Of a stretch of DNA of 64,000 nucleotides, positions 45,719 through 56,169 are shown piece by piece. The translations under genes were made by a program, and so were the position numbers. The DNA comes from Streptomyces sp. CG1. GTDB lineage: Bacteria; Actinomycetota; Actinomycetes; Streptomycetales; Streptomycetaceae. The notes under the pieces were generated by a model that saw only the letters and a list, made by a program, of their open reading frames with translations, was not told where the DNA came from and did no database searches. The first letter of the stretch is position 1. The number at the start of each line of letters is the position of its first letter. Location of the stretch: the NCBI RefSeq assembly GCF_041080625.1, contig NZ_CP163518.1, positions 10,595,501-10,659,500 of the forward strand, in the 5' to 3' direction.

Positions 45719-46224
45719 GCCACGAGAATGCAACAGCCGGGGCACCATCAACGGCCGTTTCGCAGCCAGGCCGAGAAGGCCGCTGTACGCCGGCCTCTCG
45801 CACGATCGCCACGTCCCGGGGACTGCGGCCCCCGGCCGGGCACCCGCCACAGCGCGTGCCCGGCCTCCTGGGCCGACTGTGCCCCGAGCCGCGTGCCCGG
45901 GCTACGGACTGGTCCCGTACGGCGGCCTTGCGCAGATCATCGACGCGGGCGTCGAGGGTCTGCTGTGCCTTCCGTCCGGGCGGCGGCAGTGTCCGGGACG
46001 TGGCGCAGCGCCGTGCCCGGTCGGTGGGAGTGCGCCCCGGGCGGGCCGGGCGCGGCGAGCATCCTGCCCCCGGGGCAGTAGCCATCAGCATGGTCACGCA
46101 CCGTAATAACCCGTCAGGAGATCTGACCAAGCGCACCGCTCAAGTGGGAGGGACCCACGTTGTTGCCCCGTCCCCAAGTCCGGGCGCCGCTGAGCGAGTT
46201 CGCGCTCGGAGGCGCCCGGCGGAG
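45719..46224. other. Region without recognisable gene
   Basis: Low-quality overlapping frames only; a minus-strand helical segment (QQTLDARVDDLRKAAVRDQS near 45930) is not assignable. Confidence 0.45.
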
Positions 46225-47417
46225 TCAGTGCTTGGTCGGGACGACCGGATTGGACGAGGATGAGGCGGGGCCTGTGCCTACGCAGTTGGTGGCCGATACG
46301 GTGAAGGTGTAACTGGTTCCGGGGGTGAGGCCGGTGACGGTGGTGCTGGTCGAGGTGCCGCCGACCGTCGCGCTACCTCCGGGGGAGCCGACCACGTGGT
46401 ACTGCGTGATCGAGCAGTCTCCGTTGTTGGCCGGTGGTCTACAGGTGACGGTCGCCTGCCGTTGACCGGCGGTGGCGGTCGCGTTGGTCGGGGCACCGGG
46501 CAGGGCCTGGCCGACCTGCGGCACGAAGAAGTCCGACATCGCGGTGGCGCCGCCGTCGTTGCTGGTCAGCGGAGCAAGGCCCCATGCGGACTCGATCGTG
46601 GCCAGCCAGGAGAAGTGGTTGTACGGGTTGGTCGAGTGGTAGCCGGCCGTGGTCGACTTGCTGATGACGATCGACGCCACCTGATTGTTCTGGGTGCCGT
46701 CGTCCTCGTCCCACACGATGTTGAGAACCGAGTTCTGGCTGGTGAAGGCGGGGAGTTGAGGATGTTCGGCACGTTCTGCGACAGCCAGGTGTCGCCTTGG
46801 GCGATCGTGCCGTCGTGCATGTCGTCGATCAGGTTCGGGGTGATGAACGCGTAGTTCGGTGTGGTGGTCGTCGAGCCGAGGTCGGTGGCGAGCTGTGTGT
46901 ACGGCACGTCGTTGTTGCACTGCGCCGTGGTCTGGAGGTCGGTGTAGTAGACGAATGGGTTGTGCCGCACCGCATACTCGCCCGAGTCGGAGAGCGTGCA
47001 GGGCGCCGGCATCGATTCCTCGTACGCTTTCCAGGTCTTGCCAGCCGGGGTGATCCGGTCCGCCGCGATGTTCGGCTGGTTCACTGTGCATTGCGACGGG
47101 TTGCAGTCGGTGGCGATGCCGAAGTTCGAACCACCGGTCAGTTCCAGGTAGTTCGGAAGACTCGGGTGGCCGACCGCGAAGTAGTTCGACGCGATGCCGT
47201 ACTTGCTGACCAGCGAGTTGATGTACGGCGCCTGGCTGTTGCCGACGATCTCGTTGTACGAATGGTTCTCCATCAGGATAGTGAAGACGTGGTCGAACGC
47301 CGGAACGGCCCCAGCCGTCTGCGCGGACGCAGAGCCACCGGATATTGCCGGCGCCAGGGTGAGGAGCAGCGTGGCCACCAAGGTCAGCAGCCTTCTGGCC
47401 AGTCGGTGCGGATGCAT
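46225..47417 (-). pseudogene. Secreted phosphoesterase/acid phosphatase with Fn3 domain, one frameshift
   Basis: ATG 47417 after GGAGGAGGTTGCAC. Signal peptide MHPHRLARRLLTLVATLLLT ... SASA-Q, then the phosphoesterase family: FDHVFTILMENHSYNEIVGN, FAVGHPSLPNYLELTGGSNF, ITPNLIDDMHDGTIAQGDTW. Near 46757 the frame shifts; the active-site region LNIVWDEDDGTQNNQVASIV then NHFSWLATIESAWGL is in the other frame, followed by a fibronectin type III domain (PGAPTNATATAGQRQATVTC, TVTGLTPGTSYTFTVSATNC). Full length apart from this change, so it could be a recent mutation or sequencing error. Confidence 0.85.
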
Positions 47418-47619
47418 GTGCAACCTCCTCCAGCTCGGTGGGGGTACCCAGCACGGTGATGGAACTGGCGTTTCCGGTGCCTCCGCACGCACTCGATCGT
47501 TGGCTGAATTTCTCCCTGCGTCCCGTCAACATCCCTTCAATCACTACTGACTTGCTTGTTTACGAGACGCAGGATCGCCCTGCTCACTGTGTGGCGGGCG
47601 CGGCTCGACTGCGGCTCCA

Positions 47620-48264
47620 TCGTGAACTGACGAGGCGCTCAACGCCGTCGGGGGGCGTGCTCTACTCCTGGGAGGCACCGAGGAGTTCCCGGAGCTGAGC
47701 AGCAGGATCAAGCACAAGAGTCTGCATCTGCGCAGGCCAGAGCCCAGGCCCAGCGCCGCGAACGCCCTCGACGCACTCAGGAACGACAACACACACTTCA
47801 ACAACGCCTCCGCCGGCCGCGGGGATGCGACGCAAGCGGACAAGCACCTGGCCAAGGAGTGCTCCGACGCGAAGAACGGCAACGGTGACGGCTGCTACAA
47901 CGTCGATGCTGTGGTCGACGACGATGCCGAGAGCGATGTGGGCTACGACATGAACACATCTGGCTCCTACGACGTCCAGCAAGAGACGGACGGCATCCAG
48001 AGCAGGCGCTCGGATGTCAGCGCGGTCGAACGGGCCGAGGCAGCGTTGAAGGTAGATGGCCTGCCGGCACTTGTGGGTGCGGGCGCAGCCATCTCGCAGG
48101 CCCAGCAGGACGTGACGCAAGCGGTAGCAACCACGAGCAAAGCCATTGACGATATGAACGCCGATCTCAAGATGGCGTACCAGATCGCGAACACGCTGGG
48201 CGCGGGGGACTGCGCGGGCGACGGCCCCGGCGCTACGCCTGCGAGCCTGTCGCACATCTCGTGA
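47620..48264 (+). CDS. Hypothetical protein, 5' end uncertain
   Basis: The frame is open from about 47620 to 48264 without an early ATG; GTG 47911 is the first obvious start but coding-like sequence precedes it (NALDALRNDNTHFNNASAGR, LAKECSDAKNGNGDGCYNVD). Downstream it reads DDAESDVGYDMNTSGSYDVQ and a helical, Ala/Gln-rich C-terminus (AISQAQQDVTQAVATTSKAI). It looks like the C-terminal part of a larger helical exported or surface protein. No family recognised. Confidence 0.5.
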
Positions 48265-48299
48265 CCGTTGCCGAGGCCTCGGATAGGCCGGGCTCCAAC

Positions 48300-48509
48300 A
48301 TGACCGGCGGGGGCAGCGTGAGCCAGTGCACGACGACTACGACCAGAGGCACTCGTTGCCGTAAGCCGCTCATGGCCTGGTACGGCACAGGCCCGTATCC
48401 GGGCGTGTGCGGACTGCACGCCACGCCGGAGGAGAAGGCCGCCTCAACAGCGCTGTTGGACGTCCCCCGTCGACATCGCTACGGCCGACCCCACGGCGGT
48501 GTTTCCTGA
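48300..48509 (+). CDS. Small Cys-containing hypothetical protein
   Basis: ATG 48300: MTGGGSVSQCTTTTTRGTRC then RKPLMAWYGTGPYPGVCGLH. The C-x9-C ... C-x-x-H spacing suggests a small zinc-binding module such as those in phage/ICE-type proteins. It ends just inside the next frame (start GTG 48499), so the two may be coupled. Family unknown. Confidence 0.4.
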   Translation: MTGGGSVSQCTTTTTRGTRCRKPLMAWYGTGPYPGVCGLHATPEEKAASTALLDVPRRHRYGRPHGGVS

Positions 48510-48840
48510 GGTGTCGATCACGCCGAAACGGCTGATCTGCCAGGAGACGAACGGGTGGGTGGCCGGGATCCGTGGCACGAACGAGCAGTACGTGTACGCG
48601 CGGACGTTCCTCAGCCGTAGCCGCTTCGCACCTTACGGGTGGCCGCTGCCAGGGAATAATGGGTTGTACGAGTGCCGGGAGATCGGCCCATACGGGAAAT
48701 TCTCTGGCTTCTTCGTCGTGAAGGGCGCCTCCCGGCGGAAGGTAAAGCTGGTGACCCCGCAGGAGGCCGCACGCATGGCTCGCCGGATGGGTCCGCAACC
48801 CTCCGAGTGGATCCACGGCCGCGTACCGCGTGTCTCATCC
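48499..48840 (+). CDS. Hypothetical protein (first ~115 residues coding-like)
   Basis: GTG 48499: MFPEVSITPKRLICQETNGW, VAGIRGTNEQYVYARTFLSR, REIGPYGKFSGFFVVKGASR, RKVKLVTPQEAARMARRM. Compact, plausible protein with no match known to me. The open frame continues to 49527, but composition changes after about residue 115, so the native stop was probably lost. Confidence 0.4.
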
Positions 48841-48975
48841 CGCCATGAGGGTATCTCGGGACTGCCGAGCCTCCCGATGGGGCTCGGCTCCTTCACGTTC
48901 TGCCCAACAACGGCGCGCGCTTCGCACGCAGCTGCCACTGTGTCCGCAGGCAACATCCGCGCTGCCAAGGGGCCC

Positions 48976-49233
48976 GTACGCCGTATCGTCCTGCACGTTC
49001 CCGCCATCGTGCTCGCCGCCGTCTGCAGCAGCGGCAAAGCCACGGCAACCGTGGACGGCAGTGTCCCGAAGGGGAAGCCAGCCGCATCCCTTTCGGCCTC
49101 CTCCTCGGCGGACGCGCCAAAGACACCGAGCCCGGGCTGTAGCCGATCAGCTGGTGCGCGAAGCACCCGAACGACGGCTTGTGCCACTGGAACCCGACCG
49201 ACCCGGTTCCCGTCACTGCCGACAGGCAGTGAG
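48976..49233 (+). pseudogene. Possible lipoprotein remnant
   Basis: VRRIVLHVPAIVLAAVCSSG resembles a lipoprotein signal with a Cys, followed by an Ala/Ser-rich linker; after a frame change near 49135 come ISWCAKHPNDGLCHWNPTDP and a stop. Tentative. Confidence 0.3.
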
Positions 49234-49418
49234 TGGAGTTGCTATTACTCCAGCGCGATGGACCACGTCTACAAGCACTGTGTGAGGAGGAGACCCCGGC
49301 GACCGCGTGCGTGGCGACTCCTAGCCGATGCCCCCTCGGCCGCCAGCTGCTTTTGCGGCGGGCGCCCCCGCCGCGGACAACAGTCGAACCTGCGAACGCG
49401 GAAGACGTGCGAACAGGG

Positions 49419-50093
49419 TCACGCGGTCAACGGCGGTTCCGTGGGCAATTCGTCCACGTGCTTGCCGGTGACCAGGTACACCACGCCTCGGGCCACCGAC
49501 ACCGCGTGGTCGGCGAACCGCTCGTAGTAGCGGCCGACCAGCGTGACGTCCACGGCTGTCTCGACACCATGTTGCCACCGTTCATCAAGGAGGTGCTGGA
49601 AGATCACACGGTGCAGCTCGTCCATACGCTCGTCGTCCTTCTCCAGCTGCAGCGCCGCATCGACGTCCTTGATGATGATCACCTCGGCAGCCTGTGCCAT
49701 CAGGCGCTGCGCGAGCTGCCCCATCTCCAAGACTGTGCGGCGTAGATCGCCCGGTACCACGTGCCCGGGATAGCGCAGCCGGGCCAGTTTGGCCACGTGC
49801 TGAGCCAGGACACCGGACCGCTCCAGGTCTGCGCTCATGCGTAGCGAGGTGACCACGATCCGCAGATCCGTGGCGACCGGCTGTTGCCGCGCCAGAAGCG
49901 CGATGGCCCGGTGTTCAAGGTCGCGTTGCAGATCACCCACTTCCTCTTCCGCCGAGATCACGTTCTCAGCAAGTTGCAGATCCGCATCGAGGAGAGCGTG
50001 AGTGGCCAGGCCGATGGCGGAGCCGACCAGGTTTGCCATCTCCACCAAGCCTTCACTGATCGAGGCCAGCGCCTCGTGATAGGTCTCCCGCAT
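49419..50093 (-). CDS. phoU: PhoU-family phosphate-signalling protein
   Basis: 224 residues from ATG 50093 (MRETYHEALASISEGLVEMA); the open frame extends upstream but without similarity. Two PhoU three-helix repeats: HRAIALLARQQPVATDLRIV (the Q-P-x-A-x-D-L-R motif) and RYYERFADHAVSVARGVVYL (E-R-x-x-D-H). PhoU links the Pst transporter to the PhoR/PhoP two-component system. No pst or pho genes are adjacent here, so this is probably a second copy in accessory DNA. Confidence 0.9.
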   Translation of the reverse strand: MRETYHEALASISEGLVEMANLVGSAIGLATHALLDADLQLAENVISAEEEVGDLQRDLEHRAIALLARQQPVATDLRIVVTSLRMSADLERSGVLAQHVAKLARLRYPGHVVPGDLRRTVLEMGQLAQRLMAQAAEVIIIKDVDAALQLEKDDERMDELHRVIFQHLLDERWQHGVETAVDVTLVGRYYERFADHAVSVARGVVYLVTGKHVDELPTEPPLTA

Positions 50094-50374
50094 CGCGTTT
50101 TCACCGCCCATCGTGGGTTCGCCGCCTTCTGCCACTGCCAGGCTCGCACACGCGGCGCGTGGGCAGGCTCGGGCGTTATAGTAAGCGGCCCCACCCGCAC
50201 GGCCTGCCGCACCACCGAGGGGTACGCCGGCGCCGTGACTCATGCAAGCCGTTCCCGGGCAGCGACGAGCCGTAAGGCTCGCCTCGACAGCCGAGGATGC
50301 GTGGTCCACAAGCCCACGCAGGCACCGCCCGCTCACCCTCGGGTGGTGCCTGCCGCACGGTGCTTTCTGTGTGG
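50094..50374. other. Upstream region of phoU
   Basis: Non-coding or decayed; no clear promoter assigned. Confidence 0.4.
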
Positions 50375-50581
50375 GGTAAGCACATTGGCGTCTGTATCGC
50401 CCGGAAGGGCATCGACACCAGCGAACGATTGGCGCGTCGTCGCTGGGTCATCGGACGCACCATCTCCTGGCTGTCCGGCTACCGCCGACTCAGCCCCGCT
50501 ACGAACGTCATCCCCGCAACCTCTCTCGGCCTCGCCGCCGCCCTCTGCCGCTACAAGCGACTGCTGAAACTCACCACATAG
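50375..50581 (+). pseudogene. IS5-family transposase C-terminal fragment
   Basis: IGVCIARKGIDTSERLARRR, WVIGRTISWLSGYRRLS, then LGLAAALCRYKRLLKLTT after a local frame change. Typical tail (RRRWVIERT.SWL..YRRL). Only about 65 residues remain. Confidence 0.78.
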
Positions 50582-50619
50582 GAAACGGTGTAATGGGGCG
50601 AGGAGAGGCGTGAGCGAGG

Positions 50620-51104
50620 CGGACAGACCAGCAAGGTCCACCTCGCCGCCGACTGCAAGTGCCGTCCGCTGGCGTTCGTGCTGACCGCGGGGCAGGCAGC
50701 CGACAGCCCGCGGTTCATCCCCGTACTGAGTACTGAAGAAAGTGCGTATCCGTGGTCCTGCCGGCCGCCCCCGCACCCGGCCCGATGCGGTCGCCGCAGA
50801 TAAGGCCTACGCGTCCCGCGGTAATCGCGCCTATCTGCGAAAACGTCGTATCAAGGCGGTCATCCCGGAGAAGAAGGACCAGGCCGCCAACCGGAACAAG
50901 AATGGCAGTAGGGGCGGTCGGTCCGTCGGCCACGACGTCGGCCTCTACGAGGAGAGGAACACCGTCGAGCGCCTGATCGACAAGCTGAAAGCCTGGCGGG
51001 GCATCGCCACTCGGTACGACAAGAGCCCGGGAAGCTACCTCGCGGGCCGCCACCTTCGCGGCGCGATGATCTGGATCAAAGACCTCACCAAGACCACCCC
51101 TTGA
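50620..51104 (+). pseudogene. IS5-family (IS427-like) transposase C-terminal half
   Basis: GGQTSKVHLAADCKCRPLAF, VLTAGQAADSPRFIPVL, a frameshift near 50735, then KKVRIRGPAGRPRTRPDAVA, DKAYASRGNRAYLRKRRIKA, RNTVERLIDKLKAWRGIATR and the complete end AMIWIKDLTKTTP. The N-terminal half is absent. Confidence 0.82.
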
Positions 51105-51470
51105 TCACAGCCGAATACCCGCCCTGGTGGAACGCCAGCTGCGCCTGTGAACTGACATGCCCTACGCGCGGGGCCGTACTCGCGCCGTGGCATATGGCCG
51201 GCCGTGAGAATTCCGTAATGATCTTGGGGTCGGCTCTTCGTCGTCCGCGCTGCACGGACTGCCAGGCTACGGACGTGCTGCTGCCGGAGGGGTTTGTGGC
51301 CGCGGTAGATGGATGCGGCCGAGATGATCGGTGCCGGGCTGGGGATCGCGGCCCTGGGAGCCTGACTCGGACGCCGGTGGCAAAGTGCTTGTCTGTTCTT
51401 TGCGGCCGTGGTCTTCTGAACTCCCTTCGTACTTCAGCCCTATCCCCTTGGGAGGCCCTGAACGCACACC
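51105..51470. other. Region without recognisable gene
   Basis: A poorly structured open frame (from GTG/ATG near 51101) has no match. It holds the likely promoter of the LysE gene. Confidence 0.4.
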
Positions 51471-52097
51471 ATGATCACTGCCGGGCTGGCCTTTGCCAGC
51501 GTGGCCATGCTCATCAATATGGCACCCGGTCCCGACACACTGCTCGTTGTCCGAACCTCCGTGACGCAGGGCAGGCCAGGCGGACTGGCCGCTGTCCTGG
51601 GCATCCTCACCGGCTGCGTGGGCTGGGGCATCGCGACAGCCGCAGGTCTGACGGCCCTGCTGACCGCATCCCGCCTGGCCTACGACATACTCCGCGTATG
51701 CGGCGCCGTATACCTCACTTTTCTGGGGGCCGCGGCACTCCGGCGTTCCAGAAAGCCGACCAGCCCTGAACGGGCTGAGCGGCCCACCGCCCCGGCCAGT
51801 GCCCTTGCGGCGTTCCGCGCTGGCGTGGGAACAAATCTCCTTAACCCCAAGGCTGGCGTGTTCTACATGAGCCTGATCCCGCAGTTCGTCCCACGGGACG
51901 CGCAGATGTTCAGCGCGACGCTGTTCTTCACCGCCATTGATGTGATCGAGCTGGCTGCCTGGTACTCGTTCCTCTCCCGTGCCGCCTCGGCGCTGAGCGA
52001 ACGCATCCGACGCCCCGCGTTCCACCGCCGCCTCGAACAGATCACCGCCGTGGCCTTCTTCGGCTTCGCCGCCAACCTCCTCGCCGACCGCTCGTAG
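51471..52097 (+). CDS. LysE/RhtB-family amino-acid exporter
   Basis: 208 residues; MITAGLAFASVAMLINMAPG with the family signature INMAPGPDTLLVVRTSVTQG (P-G-P), helices GLAAVLGILTGCVGWGIATA, VCGAVYLTFLGAAALRR, and GVGTNLLNPKAGVFYMSLIP (N-x-x-N-P-K). Exports amino acids or small metabolites across the membrane. Start ATG 51471 has a GGGAGG site upstream. Intact, monocistronic. Confidence 0.92.
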   Translation: MITAGLAFASVAMLINMAPGPDTLLVVRTSVTQGRPGGLAAVLGILTGCVGWGIATAAGLTALLTASRLAYDILRVCGAVYLTFLGAAALRRSRKPTSPERAERPTAPASALAAFRAGVGTNLLNPKAGVFYMSLIPQFVPRDAQMFSATLFFTAIDVIELAAWYSFLSRAASALSERIRRPAFHRRLEQITAVAFFGFAANLLADRS

Positions 52098-52139
52098 AGC
52101 TCCCGCCCAGTCCGCCCCGCCCAAAGCCTGCCGGCGAGC

Positions 52140-52236
52140 ATGGTGAGGCATCGCCACCCGCTACGACTGTGAGGGAAGCTGCCTCGCTGGCCTCCGCCTG
52201 CGCGCCGCGATGATCTGGATCAAGGACCTGAGATGA
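52140..52236 (+). pseudogene. IS5-family transposase tail fragment
   Basis: RIATRYD-like start (gaggcatcgccacccgctac) then LAGLRLRAAMIWIKDLR, the terminal ~30 residues of the IS427-like group. A third copy of this tail in the window. Confidence 0.7.
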
Positions 52237-52398
52237 GCCACTCCTTGATCGCAACCAATTCGCTCCCAATGACGGACGGTCGCGTTCGCCGAGGCGGCCG
52301 TAGCGGTCGCAGCCTGCGAACGCGTGGACCACCGCATCGTTCGGCCGCGGTGTATCTGGCGGGGGCTGCCCAGTCGCTCCGTAGCCCCTTTCGAACCG

Positions 52399-53631
52399 TC
52401 AGGCCCGGATCATCGAGTCAATGCACCGCGAGCCGTTGATCTCGACGACTGCGGCCGGGCTTGCGGCTTGGGGCAGCTTGGTGTCGTCCAGGTCGCAGAG
52501 CAGACGCTCCACGTCGACGACGAGCGATCCATAGACGTGCCACGCATCAGGCGTGCCGGCTGCTCCCCGGTCGATGAGATCGGTCATCCCGGCGTGCCAG
52601 GTACGCATACGCTCGATCACTGTGTGCAACTGTCTTTGGGCATCGACTTCAGTCGAGCCGGCCGTCGCTCCGATCCCGGCATAGGTCATGAACACCTGCC
52701 CTGCAAGATCGAGAGCTTCGGCGTATCGAACGGCGAAGCCGCCGTTCAACCCGGGGTGTGCGCCTTGGACGAGGCTGTCGGCCAGCGTCCTGGCGATGCC
52801 GCGCACCTGAAACGACGCCGTGTGCAGCACCTCCAAGGCACCCTCATGGATCTGGATCATGTGTTGCCTTCTGGCCCCGGCCCGGACGTTCCAGCGCAGA
52901 CTTTCCGCCGATGTTTGTACCTCCTCCCGTGCCTCCGAGAGCTGCCGCTCCAGGTCGCGTGCCCGCTCCAGCCAGATGGAGGCGTGACTCAGGGCTCGTC
53001 CCCCCTCCAGCCCTCGGCCCATGTCCTGCAGCAGCGTGCCGGTGCAGCGGGCCAGACGGCGGACGGCAGCATCGGACTCGGTGAGGTGCGTCGATGGAAG
53101 GATCAAGGCGTTGACCACGACTCCCACTACGGCGCCGGTGAGGGTGGAAGCCACAGGGGAGACCACGTGTCCGACCGGAGCGGTGGCAGCAGCTGTCAGG
53201 GTGATCAACGCAGTGGACGCGATCTGGAGCCGGTCCTCGCCGTTGCCCCGTCTGCCGGTGAGCAGCACCGCTGTCAGGACGGCCAGGATGCCTCCTGCGG
53301 TGGCCCCCAGCAGCCAGGCGGCGGCGACGGCCAGGAATACTCCCAATACCTGGATTCCCACCCGGCGGACGGCATGGACGACCGAGCTGTACACCGTAGA
53401 CGCGTTTGCCATGAACAGTGCGGTGGCCACACCCAGGAACTGTTGCTGTCCCGGTAGCCACAGGGCGATGAGCTGCCATGTGAGCACTGCCGCGATCAGG
53501 CTCTTTACGCCGTGCAGGACGTACTCGCTCCGGCCCGAGCCGATCGTCCTGATCCGGCCCAGCAGCGCCACCAAGGCCTGCGGTGTCGCCGTCGAGCCAC
53601 CACGGCGCCGATCGGTGGGAGAAAAACGCAT
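52399..53631 (-). CDS. FUSC/aromatic-acid-exporter-like membrane protein
   Basis: 410 residues from ATG 53631. The N-terminal membrane domain has four to six helices (GVKSLIAAVLTWQLIALWLP, GIQVLGVFLAVAAAWLLGAT, GGILAVLTAVLLTG, TLTGAVVGVVVNALILP), followed by a long helical cytoplasmic part (SIWLERARDLERQLSEAREE, TSAESLRWNVRAGARRQHMI). This is the half-FUSC arrangement seen in actinobacteria. The conserved PGQQQFLGVATALF segment fits ArAE-type exporters. Substrate unknown. Intact. Confidence 0.82.
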   Translation of the reverse strand: MRFSPTDRRRGGSTATPQALVALLGRIRTIGSGRSEYVLHGVKSLIAAVLTWQLIALWLPGQQQFLGVATALFMANASTVYSSVVHAVRRVGIQVLGVFLAVAAAWLLGATAGGILAVLTAVLLTGRRGNGEDRLQIASTALITLTAAATAPVGHVVSPVASTLTGAVVGVVVNALILPSTHLTESDAAVRRLARCTGTLLQDMGRGLEGGRALSHASIWLERARDLERQLSEAREEVQTSAESLRWNVRAGARRQHMIQIHEGALEVLHTASFQVRGIARTLADSLVQGAHPGLNGGFAVRYAEALDLAGQVFMTYAGIGATAGSTEVDAQRQLHTVIERMRTWHAGMTDLIDRGAAGTPDAWHVYGSLVVDVERLLCDLDDTKLPQAASPAAVVEINGSRCIDSMIRA

Positions 53632-54539
53632 GCCGAGCAGAATGTCTGATGTTTTCTATTTGTCCAATGGTGTAGCTCACTTTGGCTCGGCGCCACGGGC
53701 ACCCCACGCGGTCGGGGACGAGCGTGTGGCACGCACGTCCGGGCTGTTTCGGGGGGACGCGCCATGACCGATGCGCAGGACGTCGGTCTGCCCGATTGCA
53801 CTTCTGTGATGCGACCCACAGGGATGCCCCTTCGAGGGTGCCGTCCTTCGGTCACGACCTACACCGACCGGCCCTCCCTCGCGTGGGTGTGCTCCTGGGG
53901 GCCGTTGGCGGTGCGTTGCCGTCGCCGGATGATGACTGGCCGGCCCGGCTCCGCTGCGGGCACCCAGTCACGGGTGGCTGCCGAAAGCAGATGCTCTGCT
54001 GCCGCGGTACCCGCCAGGGTCCTGCCCGCCCTGCCGACGGGGCTGCCGATGCGAGCACCACTGGTGAGCCCGGACAGGCCCCCGCAGTGCCCAGTCACGA
54101 CCAGCGACTGACCAAAGTGGCCCTGACCTGTGCTTTTACTCCTCGCTCCGGTCGTCCTTGAACCCTCCGAACAGCCGCATGGTCCAGCGAATCCGTTCCC
54201 GCGGGTTCCTCGGTGCCGTCGTGCCGGTTTTAGGTGGTATCGAAGAGCGTCGATTCAGCCGGGCTCGATGGGGGAGGAGGTCGGCCTGCTGGCAGCCGGG
54301 CCAGCCGTCTCTGCCGCGGTCGGTGAGTCCAGCATCGCGCCATGCGCCTGTACCGAATGTGGTGCGGCGCTCAGTCCGTGGCGCACGCTCCGGGCGAGGC
54401 CGGGTGACGATCTCCGGGTGCGCCAATCGATCATCGTTCCTGTGTAGCCGCCCTTGGGCCTACAACATCATGGGGCGGGCTGTGACTCCCCGCTCGTATC
54501 GTGAAAAGAGACTAAGCTGCGGGGCAAGGCAGGGTAGCC
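53632..54539. other. 900-bp region without recognisable gene
   Basis: Frames on both strands (for example ATG 53764 +, ATG 54426 -) are Arg/Pro-rich and lack homology I can recognise. The minus-strand frame ends MRLFGGFKDDRSEE at 54136, which looks protein-like, but its upstream part does not. The last ~80 bp form the promoter region of the next gene. Confidence 0.45.
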
Positions 54540-55649
54540 ATGAAGGTACCGGAGGTCGACTACGCGGCGGTGTTCCAGGCCCTTCCCGGGGCGGTGGCCC
54601 TGGTGACTCCGCAGCTGATCTACGCGGACGCCAACGCGGAGTTCTTGCGCCTGCGGGGCGTAACCCGCGAGCAAGTGGTCGGTTGTTTCGTGCCCGAGGA
54701 CTCCCCCGAAAAGGACCCCGACGAGCCTCTCCTGCTCAGGGTTCTGGCGTCACTGCGCCGGGCGGCGGGCACCGGTGAGCGCAGCGTCGTGGCGGTGCAG
54801 CGCTACGACACGGAGGACCCCGACCAGCCCGGAGTGCGGCTCGAGCGGTACTTCAACATGACCAACATCCCCGTGTTCGGATCTGATGGGCGGGTGACGC
54901 TGCTGCTGCACCGGGTGGAGGACGTCACCGAACTCATCCGCGCCCGTGAAGTCGCGCTGACCTTGCAGGAATCCATGCTGCCCGCCCTCCGCCCGGCCGG
55001 CCGGCATAAGGCGGCCGTACGCTACCGGCCTGCTGCCGAAGCGCTACATGTGGCCGGCGACTGGTACGACCTGGTCGACCTGCCCGGAGACCGCATCGCC
55101 GTCGCCGTCGGCGATGTCGTCGGCCACGGCCTGCCCGCCGCCGGCGTCATGGGACAACTGCGTAGCGCCCTCACCGCCGCCTCCCTCGTCGCCGAAGGCC
55201 CCGCCCGCGCCCTGGAAGTCCTCGGGTTGTACGCCCGCACCGTCGACGGCGCCGAGAACACCACCGTGGCCACGGCCTTCATCGACTGGGAGACCCGCAC
55301 CATCACCTACAGCAGCGCCGGCCACCCCCCGCCCGGGCTCCTCCAGAGGGACGGGACTGTCGAGTTCCTGGACCAGGCCACTGACCCGCCGCTGGCCGCC
55401 CGCCCTCAGCACGCCCCCCGGATCCAGGCTGTCACGGCCTTCCGCGAGGGCGCCGTTCTCGTGCTCTACACCGACGGCCTGATCGAACGCCGCGGTGAAG
55501 ACATCGACACCGGCCTCGCCCGGCTCGCCGACTCCCTGGCGCGCCACCGGGCAGACGGCCCCGAAGCCCTCGCCGACGCTGTGCTCAACGAACTGCTCCC
55601 ACCCGGTGGCGCCACTGACGACACTGCCCTGGTCATCGTGCGTCTGTGA
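54540..55649 (+). CDS. PAS-domain SpoIIE/PP2C-type serine phosphatase (RsbU-like)
   Basis: 369 residues. N-terminal PAS domain (MKVPEVDYAAVFQALPGAVA, YADANAEFLRLRGVTREQVV), a short linker helix (EVALTLQESMLPALRP) and the SpoIIE phosphatase: VAGDWYDLVDLPGDRIAVAV, GDVVGHGLPAAGVMGQLRSA, YSSAGHPPPGLLQRDG, VLYTDGLIERRGEDIDTGLA and GGATDDTALVIVRL. All metal-binding Asp motifs are intact. Such phosphatases reverse phosphorylation of anti-anti-sigma factors in partner switching. An RsbW-like ATPase is encoded 520 bp downstream, so the two probably work together. Confidence 0.93.
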   Translation: MKVPEVDYAAVFQALPGAVALVTPQLIYADANAEFLRLRGVTREQVVGCFVPEDSPEKDPDEPLLLRVLASLRRAAGTGERSVVAVQRYDTEDPDQPGVRLERYFNMTNIPVFGSDGRVTLLLHRVEDVTELIRAREVALTLQESMLPALRPAGRHKAAVRYRPAAEALHVAGDWYDLVDLPGDRIAVAVGDVVGHGLPAAGVMGQLRSALTAASLVAEGPARALEVLGLYARTVDGAENTTVATAFIDWETRTITYSSAGHPPPGLLQRDGTVEFLDQATDPPLAARPQHAPRIQAVTAFREGAVLVLYTDGLIERRGEDIDTGLARLADSLARHRADGPEALADAVLNELLPPGGATDDTALVIVRL

Positions 55650-56169
55650 ACCCAGCACGTCACGTTCGTCTGCTTGTTCGTACCTCGCCGACGAAAGCGA
55701 AGTGCCTAGATTGCGAGTGGCGGGCCATCGCCGCTCCCAGGCAGCGATGTTCTTCGACAGCGTTGAGCGGTTGCGGGGCTCTGGCCCGCTCCAGCACGTC
55801 TGCACACCGAGGGCCGCGACCCTGCCGAGACGCGGGCAGGGATGTCCGTCCCGCTCTACGGCGCGACGCTCCCGCAGAGCCGTCCGGCGGACCATGGGCA
55901 AGGGGACCGAGCTGCCGGTGCCCAGTCCGGCCGTGCGGCAGCGAGCTCTGGGCAGAGGCGGCTGAGCCCAGACAGGCGCCGACATCGACATGACTCGCAA
56001 GAATCCGAACAAAGGAGGCGAATAGCTCGAACCGTCCGGCATGTGTCGTCCGTGGAACTGAATGAGCGCGCCCACGCAGGATCAGGATCCGGCCCACTGA
56101 CCGCCCCCCGAAATTGAATGCGGTCACCCCGTTCCGGTCTCCGCCAGACCACAGAAGAGCCAGAAGACC
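55650..56169. other. Intergenic region
   Basis: 520 bp, no recognisable gene; contains the promoter for the RsbW-like gene. Confidence 0.45.

Noticed and set aside
49419..50093. phoU as part of a complete phosphate-uptake operon
   Set aside because: No pst, phoR or phoP gene in the neighbourhood; flanks are IS5 remnants and decayed DNA.
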